Assembly: GCA_964393845.1 (NCBI GenBank)
Contig: CAYMUX010000128.1
Location: 1-8,463, forward strand
From: UBA6902 sp964393845
GTDB lineage: Bacteria > Nitrospirota > Thermodesulfovibrionia > UBA6902
Length of the DNA stretch: 8,463 nucleotides
Direction of reading: 5' to 3'
Shown one piece after another: positions 1-6,363 of the stretch. The translations under genes and the position numbers were made by a program. How positions within the stretch are numbered: the first letter of the stretch is position 1; every line of letters begins with the position of its first letter. Below the pieces are notes generated by a model that made no database searches, was not told where the DNA came from, and was given only the letters and a program-made list of their open reading frames with translations.

Positions 1-51
1 ATCAAGGTTGAGGGTCAAATGCCGATAGTCAAGCCTGACTCTAAGGCTTCC

Positions 52-609
52 CTATTTATCTTCTTCGAAAAACTCTTTCAGATTATTGATCCGCTCGTTG
101 CGGTTCCCGGAAAAATCGTCTTCACCCGGCATAAGCGCCATTGCCTGGTCAAACTGTGTCCTGAACATACCGTAGTGGTCTGCGACCCATTGCATTGATG
201 CTTCTGAGCAGGATACTGCGGTCTGGATGCTCCTTTGCGCTTCATATTCATTCCCTATCTGGGCATAAGCCGTGCCGCGTGCGAAAAAGGCCGCCCCATA
301 GTCAGACTTGATTTTTATGGTATTGTCGAAATCCTCTATGGCCTTTTCATAATCTTTTTCTGCCATATAAGATATCCCACGGTAAAAGTAGGCCCGGAAA
401 TTCCGGCTGTTTATGTCAATGACAATGTTGAAATCCTGCGCCGCCTTATCGAACTGCTCCATCCTGAAATATGCAACACCTCTGCTTAAATAGGCCATCT
501 CTGTTTTTTCGCCGGCCTCAATGGCCTTTGAAAAGTATACAATGCTTTCTCCGTACTTTCCATCGACGAATAAGCCTTGTCCTTCCTGGAATAATTCCTT
601 TGCATCCAT
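52..609 (-). CDS. Small TPR-repeat protein, function unknown
   Basis: A 185-residue cytoplasmic protein made almost entirely of tetratricopeptide repeats; I see no signal peptide or membrane segment. Four consecutive 34-residue units can be laid out at about residues 2-35, 36-69, 70-103 and 104-137, with the usual small and aromatic pattern (for example AYLSRGVAYFRMEQFDKAAQDF and AYFYRGISYMAEKDYEKAIEDF). A charged, less regular tail follows (about 138-185). TPR arrays bind partner proteins; no catalytic domain is present, so the partner and role cannot be named. The ATG at 607-609 is chosen because a good ribosome site (GAGGTG) lies about seven bases before it. An in-frame TTG at 661-663 would give 18 more residues, but it is part of the TTGACA promoter box and so is very unlikely to be translated. 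The gene appears to be transcribed alone; the next gene on this strand is 339 bases upstream. Family assignment is sure, function is not. Confidence 0.85.
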   Translation of the reverse strand: MDAKELFQEGQGLFVDGKYGESIVYFSKAIEAGEKTEMAYLSRGVAYFRMEQFDKAAQDFNIVIDINSRNFRAYFYRGISYMAEKDYEKAIEDFDNTIKIKSDYGAAFFARGTAYAQIGNEYEAQRSIQTAVSCSEASMQWVADHYGMFRTQFDQAMALMPGEDDFSGNRNERINNLKEFFEEDK

Positions 610-634
610 TCTTTTCACCTCTTTTTTAATTGGT

Positions 635-663
635 AGTATGAAGAACAATATAGAGCATGTCAA
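635..663 (-). promoter_or_regulatory. Sigma-70-type promoter of the TPR gene
   Basis: On the minus strand a perfect TTGACA (658-663) is followed after 17 bases by CATACT (635-640), four of six matches to the -10 consensus. Transcription would start near 628, giving a leader of about 19 bases that contains the GAGGTG ribosome site. Position and spacing fit well; no start-site data are available here. Confidence 0.6.
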
Positions 664-947
664 GAGGGGGGATTATCTACGGATGCTGCCATCCGGCTTG
701 CTTAAATGTTTATTGCAGGTTTGACCCCGCTTCTTTGTGGGAGGGATTGAAATAAAAGATAGTGTGTAAGAGCGCAAGAACGTAAGCTCGTACGTTCTCC
801 GGGCTTTCAGGCTTGCAAGCTTACGAGCTTTCACGCTTCTAACCGGAGTTTTATCCGGGGATGCATTATTCTGCGGTAGGTAGATTCATCAACGACGAAT
901 TTCAGGAAAGAGCAAAATGAAAGACCCCAAGTGCTCTTCCAGTCTTT
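664..947. other. Gene-free stretch rich in inverted repeats
   Basis: I find no credible gene between the TPR promoter and the end of the OLD-family gene. The stretch holds several palindromes: CGGATG/CATCCG with a CTGC loop at 680-695, the octamer-phased element at 771-840, CCGGA/TCCGG with a six-base loop at 843-858, and overlapping stems at 905-948. Such a concentration is typical of intergenic repeats or of the edge of an inserted segment. I see no transposase remnant or target duplication. Confidence 0.6.
771..840. repeat. Octamer-phased imperfect inverted repeat
   Basis: From 803 the plus strand reads as successive 8-mers: GCTTTCAG, GCTTGCAA, GCTTACGA, GCTTTCAC and then GCTTCT, a GCTTnCnn pattern repeated about five times in phase. 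The left half (771-802) carries the same kind of unit in the opposite orientation (read on the minus strand, GCTTACGT and TCTTGCGC), so the halves form an imperfect inverted repeat. It also contains the small palindrome AACGTA/TACGTT (779-796). The whole could fold as a cruciform or a long RNA hairpin. It does not resemble a CRISPR repeat, and there is no T-run to make it a terminator. Its role is unknown. Confidence 0.6.
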
Positions 948-948
948 C
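905..948 (-). terminator. Possible transcription end of the OLD-family gene
   Basis: Two stems overlap here and cannot form together. GGAAAGAGCA (905-914) pairs with TGCTCTTCC (932-940) with one bulged A, and GAAAGAC (919-925) pairs with GTCTTTC (942-948). On the minus strand the second stem is followed by ATTTT, a short T-rich run. It begins at the last base of the OLD-family stop codon. This could be a weak intrinsic terminator; the loop is long and the T-run short, so the call is tentative. Confidence 0.3.
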
Positions 949-2786
949 TATTTGGAGTTATTCTTCTCTATGAAATTATACATAAGCGTGCTCAGTTCTT
1001 TGGCTTCATCTGACATATCATCATAAATTCTTATATGAGAAATAGCTTTATCACAAAAGTCAGTTTTCTGGGTAATTGTTCCACTTTTGTCTGCGTAACG
1101 GCCAAGACGGCTTTTTTTATCTTTTAGGAGAGTAGCTTCAATGTAATTGCCCAACGGCTCATCCCGATATTCATCAAAAGCAAAGCTTGGAAGATCAGGC
1201 GGCTCTTTTTCATAATCTGATATGACCTTCTTCAGTACTTCAGGCATAAGAAGATTTTCGATCTCTCGGACTTTTAATCGATAATATCTGTCACAAAGTA
1301 TTTTCTCCAATTTCTCATGTCGTTCGGACTTGCCCTTGCTTTCAGAATCGTCCTTATCGGCTATCAAGAATAATTTTCCACAAAGATGTTCAACATTAAT
1401 AGATTCTTCCCCTTCAAGAAATGACCAATGTGTTATATTACCGCCGGAATATTCTACGAACGAATAATGAATATCTTCCTTATAAAAGTCTTTACTGTCT
1501 GCTTGTAAATTATCCTGATATAGTTTCAAATAATGAGCGATGTACTTTCTATCGGTAATACCCTCAACCCAAATAGTGCAATTACTTAAAAGAACAGAGG
1601 AGTTTCTTACTCCCAAAAGTTCTAATGTCTTCCTGGATTCATTGCTCACATTATGAATATCAAAAATCTCAGAGATAGTCCCTTCACCTGATTTTTCTTC
1701 CTTTCTGTTAAACGCATAAATAGAAATATTTTCATAATCTAAGGTTAAATCCAGGAAGTGATTTGAATGTGTAGTAAAGAAAAACTGATGATTATTAAAC
1801 TGAAATAAAGTATTCAGGAATATCCTTTGCAACCCCGGATGCATATATATTTCCGGCTCTTCAATAAAAACTAAAAGATTTTCATGTCTTGATAAAAATA
1901 GTGGAAATGTTAAAACAATAATTGATTGAATACCATCGCCGAGTTGATCAATTGGGTACTCTGGTGCATCTCCAATTTTGACAACCAAGACATCCTTGTC
2001 TTTCCGCGGAATAAGCACAACCGGTTTATTATCAAAGAAGGTATTACTTAAGAATTTCTGAAATTCAACAATAGCATCTCTTTCTTTTTGGTCGCCTAAA
2101 AGATGGTCTCTTATCACGTTATACAAATCAAGACCAGTAAATATATCGGGCTGACCTTTATCTTTGTCTGGTTTAGGGAAGTAATCTTTAATGGTTCTTT
2201 CTCTATATAGATCTTTTAAATCATTATCAGCTGTAAAAGTTCTAAGCCCTCTTAAGGATGGTATATATAGATTTTTAAAAGATAGTTTTTGGGGCAGTCT
2301 GGGAATTATTGATTCATATTTTTCTTTAAGAGGAGAGAGATATTTTCTAAACTCTTCTAAGTCTCTCTCTTCCATATTTGAACCTATGCTTCCTCTCCAG
2401 ATACTGATTGAAGTTGATTTATATATTTGTTGATAAACATCAAAAATATCTCCGAATAGATCAGACGATTCTTTAAAGAACTTATACTTACTTAGAATTG
2501 GTATTCGTATTTTATAGTTTCGGCTTGATGCAAATTCCTGAATTTTGTTATTAGTGTCAGTTTTTAGAGTCTCTATTTCGTCCAGATTTAAATTTAAATC
2601 AAATGTAATATTTCCAATAGAGGATAAGAGGCGCAAAAAGCGACTCTTCCCGGAATTGTTTGCTCCGACGAAAATATTAATCTTTGCTAGGTTGGTAAGG
2701 TTAGCTTCTTGAACGCCAGTAATATTGCAAATTTTATACGTCTTAAAATACTCATCGAGATTTATACTTTTTATCCAGTAATTCAT
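948..2786 (-). CDS. OLD-family ATPase/TOPRIM endonuclease (lone, class 1-like)
   Basis: A 612-residue protein with the two-part build of OLD (overcoming lysogenization defect) nucleases. The N-terminal ABC-type ATPase has Walker A GANNSGKS (41-48), a signature-like LGDGIQS (282-288), Walker B with catalytic glutamates in LLVFIEEPEIYMHP (304-317) and the switch histidine in TTHS (338-341). The C-terminal TOPRIM half has the metal-binding glutamate in VEGITD (E408), the DxD motif in ADKDD (D477, D479) and a conserved REIENLLMP stretch (507-515). All key residues look intact. Length is close to that of the phage P2 Old protein. Class 1 members act alone; two-gene relatives pair with a UvrD-like helicase (Gabija), a reverse transcriptase or AriB (PARIS), and none of these is in this window. 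A DNA-cutting, anti-phage role is inference. The gene is AT-rich (one sampled line, 2161-2220, is 28% GC against 55% for 4201-4260 in glnA), which suggests acquisition. No clear ribosome site precedes the ATG, so expression may be weak or the start slightly uncertain. Confidence 0.88.
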   Translation of the reverse strand: MNYWIKSINLDEYFKTYKICNITGVQEANLTNLAKINIFVGANNSGKSRFLRLLSSIGNITFDLNLNLDEIETLKTDTNNKIQEFASSRNYKIRIPILSKYKFFKESSDLFGDIFDVYQQIYKSTSISIWRGSIGSNMEERDLEEFRKYLSPLKEKYESIIPRLPQKLSFKNLYIPSLRGLRTFTADNDLKDLYRERTIKDYFPKPDKDKGQPDIFTGLDLYNVIRDHLLGDQKERDAIVEFQKFLSNTFFDNKPVVLIPRKDKDVLVVKIGDAPEYPIDQLGDGIQSIIVLTFPLFLSRHENLLVFIEEPEIYMHPGLQRIFLNTLFQFNNHQFFFTTHSNHFLDLTLDYENISIYAFNRKEEKSGEGTISEIFDIHNVSNESRKTLELLGVRNSSVLLSNCTIWVEGITDRKYIAHYLKLYQDNLQADSKDFYKEDIHYSFVEYSGGNITHWSFLEGEESINVEHLCGKLFLIADKDDSESKGKSERHEKLEKILCDRYYRLKVREIENLLMPEVLKKVISDYEKEPPDLPSFAFDEYRDEPLGNYIEATLLKDKKSRLGRYADKSGTITQKTDFCDKAISHIRIYDDMSDEAKELSTLMYNFIEKNNSK

Positions 2787-2952
2787 CAGTAGTTAATTAT
2801 TGTTTTTGGGATTCAAACTTATACATTGATATTTTTTACCAACTCATTTTATCCAAAAGAGCCCCTTTAATTTATGCAACTATCATAACCACGAACGGCT
2901 TCTTTTACAAGAACTATTTAGAAAATCAGGTTTCAGCCTTCAGCAATAACAA

Positions 2953-3522
2953 TCAACTTTCAGACTCCCTCTTAAACCCAATCTTCAAACGCTTCTTTTC
3001 CGGCGGAGCCATCAACTGGCGTATGGCGTCAAAGATCAATTTGATGCCCCCGTCATGCTTTTCCATCTTACGCTCAAGTTGTGCCAGCTTGTGAGCAAGT
3101 TCTTTGTTAGTTGAGAGCATTTCCTTCAATTTAACGAAGGCCCTCATGATGGCGATATTCACCTGAATCGCCCGCTTGCTGTGCAAAACACTGGACAGCA
3201 TTGCCACGCCCTGTTCGGTAAAGACATAAGGGAGATACTTTCGATGTTGTCCACGGCCGCGCGTGGTTTCCACGGATTGTGACTTTGCCTGTTCCCCTGT
3301 CTTTAAGATTCCAATTTGGAATCTTAAAGAATCCGCTTCCTCTTTGGTAAGCTGAAACATAAAATCTTCAGGGAACCGCTCATTATTTCTCTTTACAGCT
3401 TTGTTAAGATTAAATGTCTCTACTCCATAAAGCTCTGCGAGGTCACTGTCGAGCATAACTTTATGACCTCGAATCAGATAAATTTTTCGCTGGATTAATT
3501 CAACAGGAATGATTTCGTTCAT
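2953..3522 (-). CDS. ORF6N-domain (KilA-N-like) DNA-binding protein
   Basis: A 189-residue protein with an N-terminal ORF6N domain (about residues 5-105), recognisable from IYLIRGHKVMLDSDLAELY, the NLNKAVKRNNERFPEDFMF block and LPYVFTEQGVAMLSSVL. Next come an AIQVNIAIMRAFVKLKEML helix and a coiled region (about 137-157). The end, FDAIRQLMAPPEKKRLKIGF, is usual for the bacterial family; here six further residues (KRESES) follow. ORF6N and KilA-N domains are known from phage and large DNA virus proteins, and bacterial copies are widespread with no settled function. The segment between LRFQIGILK and RGQHRKYLPY (about 75-89) looks longer than in the family members I recall. A strong ribosome site (GAGGGGGG) lies just upstream of the ATG at 3520-3522. 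The gene is separated from the OLD-family gene downstream by 166 bases, so co-transcription is possible but not evident. The coding sequence contains a long palindrome (listed separately). Confidence 0.88.
   Translation of the reverse strand: MNEIIPVELIQRKIYLIRGHKVMLDSDLAELYGVETFNLNKAVKRNNERFPEDFMFQLTKEEADSLRFQIGILKTGEQAKSQSVETTRGRGQHRKYLPYVFTEQGVAMLSSVLHSKRAIQVNIAIMRAFVKLKEMLSTNKELAHKLAQLERKMEKHDGGIKLIFDAIRQLMAPPEKKRLKIGFKRESES
3301..3329. repeat. 29-bp palindrome inside the ORF6N gene
   Basis: The arm CTTTAAGATTCCAA (3301-3314) and its exact reverse complement (3316-3329) flank a single central T. It covers codons 65-74 of the ORF6N gene (SLRFQIGILK). Fourteen matched pairs with a one-base centre are far more than expected by chance, and they fall within coding sequence. 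It could be a protein-binding site, for instance for the encoded DNA-binding protein, or a cruciform or cleavage target. The symmetry is certain; the role is unknown. Confidence 0.8.
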
Positions 3523-3585
3523 AATGCCCCCCTCACTTATAATACAATTGAATTTTACAGCCTGAGTCCCCGAAAAAACTGATTA

Positions 3586-3594
3586 ATTATAGCA
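3586..3594 (-). promoter_or_regulatory. Extended -10 promoter of the ORF6N gene
   Basis: The minus strand reads TGCTATAAT, a perfect -10 box with the TGn extension. I find no convincing -35 box at 16-18 bases, which extended -10 promoters can lack. The leader to the ATG would be about 57 bases. Tentative. Confidence 0.4.
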
Positions 3595-3642
3595 CAAAAA
3601 ATTATCGTGCATCGGAAGCGGGTAGCAATGAAATGAAATTAA

Positions 3643-3671
3643 TTGAGGCATCTTAACTTATCATGTATAAT
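3643..3671 (+). promoter_or_regulatory. Sigma-70-type promoter of glnA
   Basis: TTGAGG (3643-3648) and a perfect TATAAT (3666-3671) are separated by exactly 17 bases. Transcription would start near 3678, leaving a leader of about 79 bases. No sigma-54 (-24/-12) promoter, common for glnA in proteobacteria, is visible in the gap. Confidence 0.6.
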
Positions 3672-3674
3672 TAC

Positions 3675-3735
3675 TCTCATCCACGGGAAGTAGTTAATAA
3701 AACTAAATGAGACGTCTTCCGCGTCAGTTGCGGAA
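3675..3735 (+). promoter_or_regulatory. glnA leader with competing hairpins
   Basis: TCTCAT (3675-3680) and ATGAGA (3707-3712) enclose a TAGTT/AACTA stem (3691-3705). A second hairpin, TTCCGC/GCGGAA with a seven-base loop, covers 3717-3735. An alternative stem, ACGGGAAG (3683-3690) with CTTCC, a bulged G, then CGT (3716-3724), would destroy the second hairpin. The left strand TCTCAT lies at the predicted transcription start, so that pair may act as a DNA operator rather than in RNA. The ribosome site GAGAGGAG (3743-3750) follows six bases before the ATG. Regulation by nitrogen or glutamine is inference. Confidence 0.35.
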
Positions 3736-3756
3736 TGGCACAGAGAGGAGCCTATC

Positions 3757-5088
3757 ATGGAAAAGCCAAGAGACAAAAAGGATGTCTTAAAGTTGGTTGA
3801 GGAAAACAATGTTAAGTTTATCAGGCTGTGGTTCACCGACATACTCGGACAGGTGAAGAGCTTTGCCATTACCAGCGAAGAACTGGATACCGCATTTGAT
3901 GAGGGCATGGGCTTTGACGGCTCATCAATTAAAGGGTACGCGAGGATCGATGAAAGCGACATGATTGCAAAGCCTGACCCGGCTACATTCCAGCTTATTC
4001 CATGGAGACCGAAAGAAAAAGCTGTAGCAAGGATGTTTTGCGACATCCTGAATCCGGACGGAACACCTTATGAAGGAGACCCGCGGTATGCATTGAAAAG
4101 GAATCTTGAAAGACTAAAAAAATACGGTTATACATTCTACCTCGGGCCTGAGCTGGAATTCTTTTATTTCAAGAACTCCAAAGGAACGGAAGTACTGGAT
4201 GAAGGCGGCTATTTCGATCTCACAACCCTGGACGCCGCCAGTGACTTGAGAAGAGAAACCGTACTCACTCTGGAGGAAATGGGGATCAAGGTGGAATACT
4301 CCCATCACGAAGTCGCCCCGTCACAGCATGAGATCGATCTCCGTTATGCTGAGGCGCTGGGGATGGCAGACAATGTTATGACATACAGGGTAGTGGTCAA
4401 GGAAGTGGCGACTAAGTATGGCTCTTACGCTACCTTTATGCCCAAACCGATCTTCGGACAGAATGGAAGCGGCATGCACACTCATCAATCGCTTTTTAAG
4501 GACGGGAGAAATGCCTTCTATGATGCCAATGACAAATATTATCTTTCGGATATCGCAAAAAAATATATTGCCGGCTTATTAAAACACGCGCCGGAGATTA
4601 CGGCATTTACAAATCAGTGGGTTAATTCTTACAAGAGGCTCGTTCCCGGGTATGAAGCCCCTGTCTATATTGCGTGGGCCAGGAGAAACCGCTCGGCGCT
4701 TGTGAGGGTGCCTCTTTACAAACCGGGTAAAGAAGGGGCAACCAGGATAGAGCTTCGTTCCCCGGACCCGGCATGCAACCCCTATCTTGCCTTTTCAGTT
4801 ATGCTTGCCGCAGGACTGGAGGGCATAGAGAAAAATTATGAGCTGCCCGAGCCTATCGAAAAAGACATATATCATCTCAGCGAAGAGGAGAGGCAAGAGC
4901 TCGGAATTGAATCCCTTCCCGGCAATCTCATCCAGGCCATTGAGAAAGCAGAGCAGAGTGAAGTCGTCCGTAAGGCCCTTGGAGACCATATATTTTATAA
5001 TTTTATTACAAGCAAAAAAATAGAATGGAACGAATACAGAACTCAGGTCCATCCTTACGAGCTGGCGCGGTACCTGCCTATATTGTGA
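3757..5088 (+). CDS. glnA: Glutamine synthetase, type I (GSI-alpha)
   Basis: A 443-residue enzyme that makes glutamine from glutamate, ammonia and ATP in the cytoplasm; the family forms a dodecamer. The N-terminal beta-grasp domain carries DGSS (54-57). The catalytic domain shows the metal-binding glutamates of GPELEFF (E132, E134) and EVAPSQHEID (E185, E192), the histidine of GSGMHTH (H241), the glutamate flap in LVPGYEAP (E300), and the substrate arginines in NRSALVRVP (R312, R317) and RIELRSPDP (R330, R334). Length near 440, an arginine at position 63 in the GYARIDESD context and the absence of the adenylylated tyrosine motif NLYDLPPE (here DIYHLSEEE) place it with the GSI-alpha group. In Bacillus this arginine serves feedback inhibition by glutamine. 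Control by adenylylation is therefore unlikely. Start supported by GAGAGGAG six bases upstream. No glnB, amtB or glnR neighbour is present in the window, so the gene seems to be a single transcription unit. Confidence 0.97.
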   Translation: MEKPRDKKDVLKLVEENNVKFIRLWFTDILGQVKSFAITSEELDTAFDEGMGFDGSSIKGYARIDESDMIAKPDPATFQLIPWRPKEKAVARMFCDILNPDGTPYEGDPRYALKRNLERLKKYGYTFYLGPELEFFYFKNSKGTEVLDEGGYFDLTTLDAASDLRRETVLTLEEMGIKVEYSHHEVAPSQHEIDLRYAEALGMADNVMTYRVVVKEVATKYGSYATFMPKPIFGQNGSGMHTHQSLFKDGRNAFYDANDKYYLSDIAKKYIAGLLKHAPEITAFTNQWVNSYKRLVPGYEAPVYIAWARRNRSALVRVPLYKPGKEGATRIELRSPDPACNPYLAFSVMLAAGLEGIEKNYELPEPIEKDIYHLSEEERQELGIESLPGNLIQAIEKAEQSEVVRKALGDHIFYNFITSKKIEWNEYRTQVHPYELARYLPIL

Positions 5089-5107
5089 TCTGTAATATTT
5101 TTTGTAG

Positions 5108-5126
5108 GGGCGGGGTCATCCCGCCC
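5108..5126. repeat. GC-rich hairpin downstream of glnA
   Basis: GGGCGGG (5108-5114) and CCCGCCC (5120-5126) pair perfectly around a GTCAT loop, 19 bases after the glnA stop codon. No T-run follows on the plus strand; a TTTTTT run instead precedes it. It could stall polymerase or protect the 3' end of the glnA message, but it looks more like a member of a dispersed intergenic GTAGGGGCGGG-type repeat. That family link is from memory and uncertain. Confidence 0.55.
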
Positions 5127-5211
5127 TCTCGTGCATGGCTTAGCAGAAGACACGCAAAGAAAATCACATAACCTTAACTGTCCACATCACCTGCCTTTTG
5201 ATTACATTAGC

Positions 5212-5220
5212 TGTTATAAT
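5212..5220 (+). promoter_or_regulatory. Extended -10 promoter of lptFG
   Basis: TGTTATAAT is a perfect -10 box with the TGn extension. The hexamer 17 bases upstream (TGCCTT, 5192-5197) is a poor -35. Transcription would start near 5227, about 36 bases before the lptF ATG, and would cover both lptF and lptG. Confidence 0.5.
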
Positions 5221-5262
5221 TATTCACCCTGAAAAACCCAATGGCGGAAAACTGTTAACCAC

Positions 5263-6342
5263 ATGATACTTCATAAAACAATATTCAAAGAACTGTCTAA
5301 AAACCTGGGGGTAGTCATCTTTTCCATGTCGGTTATTCTTTTTATGGAAAAATTTGTCAGGCTGACACGACTTTTCATGGGCAAAGGGGCAGACTTTTCT
5401 GATCTCCTGAAAATTTTCGTATACCTGCAGCCGTCCATTCTGCTGCTTTCAGTCCCAATGGCAATACTCGTAGCAATTTTCCTTACCTACGGAAGGATGT
5501 CAACCGACAGTGAAATAATTGTGTTAAAGGGAAGCGGCATGAGTTTCTGGGGAATATCCAGGGCAGCGGTTACACTCTCCATATTATGTTTCCTCGTGCT
5601 CCTCTTTGTCAGTCTCTACCTGCTTCCGCGCAGCATGTATTCATTTAAACAAACCTTATACGAAACAATAGTAAAAAAAGCCTCTATGACTTTTGAAGCA
5701 GAGACATTCTCGGATATATTTAAAGGTACGGTCATTTATGTTAAAGACACTCCCTCTAAAGATAATTTCAGAGGGATATTTGTTTACAGAGAAGGAGTCG
5801 GGACTGTAGATAGACCCATAGTAATAGTTGCCGAAAGCGGGGTAATTAAGACGAATCCTGCGGAAGGGTTGATAAAACTGAGCATGAATAACGGACTGGT
5901 ACATACGTTTAATGAAAAAAGCTCATCAGAAATGTCTTTTTCAAATTATGATTTTATACTTACATCAGGTATAGAAACTATGGAGAAAATAAAACCCGAA
6001 GAGATTAAAACCATTGATCTCTGGAACGGCCGAACAGGAAATAAATCATGGGTGATTGAATTACACAGGAGATTCGCACTCCCTTTTGCATGTCTTATAT
6101 TCGGCCTCCTTGGCCCCGCCCTTTCCAGTAAGGTCGGAAAGATAGGCCGGCTCGGAGGTTTTTCATTAAGTCTTACGATTCTGATACTTTATTATATGCT
6201 TCTCGTTCTTGGGGAAGGTCTTGCAAAGTCAGGGGAAATTCCACCGTTTTGGGGGGGATGGGCCCCCAATTTATTATTTGGCGGTATAACTGTCTTTTTT
6301 GTACATATTGCTTATAAAGATAAACCTATTAAAAGGTTTTAA
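5263..6342 (+). CDS. lptF: LPS export permease LptF (YjgP/YjgQ family)
   Basis: A 359-residue inner-membrane protein. With LptG and the ATPase LptB it forms the LptB2FG transporter that pulls lipopolysaccharide out of the inner membrane and feeds it to the LptC-LptA bridge. Membrane segments are seen at about residues 13-30, 52-76, 100-122, 270-288, 298-320 and 333-351. Between the third and fourth lies a periplasmic domain (about 123-265) that would form the jellyroll. The family block VPMAILVAIFLTYGRMSTDSEI, with the cytoplasmic coupling region after TM2, is clear. The start has no good ribosome site: GGCGGA sits about 14 bases upstream. A five-codon frame (ATG at 5241, stop at 5256-5258) ends just before it. 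LptF and LptG are homologous; I assign F by gene order and overall sequence. The neighbouring lptG, 21 bases downstream on the same strand, supports the call. lptB, lptC and lptA are not in the window. Confidence 0.9.
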   Translation: MILHKTIFKELSKNLGVVIFSMSVILFMEKFVRLTRLFMGKGADFSDLLKIFVYLQPSILLLSVPMAILVAIFLTYGRMSTDSEIIVLKGSGMSFWGISRAAVTLSILCFLVLLFVSLYLLPRSMYSFKQTLYETIVKKASMTFEAETFSDIFKGTVIYVKDTPSKDNFRGIFVYREGVGTVDRPIVIVAESGVIKTNPAEGLIKLSMNNGLVHTFNEKSSSEMSFSNYDFILTSGIETMEKIKPEEIKTIDLWNGRTGNKSWVIELHRRFALPFACLIFGLLGPALSSKVGKIGRLGGFSLSLTILILYYMLLVLGEGLAKSGEIPPFWGGWAPNLLFGGITVFFVHIAYKDKPIKRF

Positions 6343-6363
6343 GGCTGTATTCAGATAATAGTT

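Noticed and set aside
31..49. AAGCCT/AGGCTT hairpin after the TPR gene as an intrinsic terminator
   Set aside because: The stem has six pairs and no T-run follows on the minus strand, so it is not supported beyond chance.
664..676. AGGGGGGATTATC here and AGGGGGGATAAC on the minus strand at the window end as paired boundary repeats
   Set aside because: The match is short and G-rich, and similar G-runs also serve as ribosome sites in this window, so it is not good evidence of an insertion boundary.
771..840. CRISPR array
   Set aside because: Units are 8 bases long, degenerate and without spacers, and there are no cas genes nearby.
2191..2433. Plus-strand open frame within the OLD-family gene
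   Set aside because: It lies antisense to a gene with intact motifs, has no ribosome site and encodes no recognisable domain.
948..2786. GajA of a Gabija system or AriA of PARIS
   Set aside because: No UvrD-like helicase or AriB-like gene is adjacent on either side; the next genes are a TPR protein and an ORF6N protein.
3735..3752. TGGCAC near the glnA start as part of a sigma-54 promoter
   Set aside because: TTGC precedes rather than follows TGGCAC at the required distance, and the ribosome site directly follows, so the order and position are wrong.
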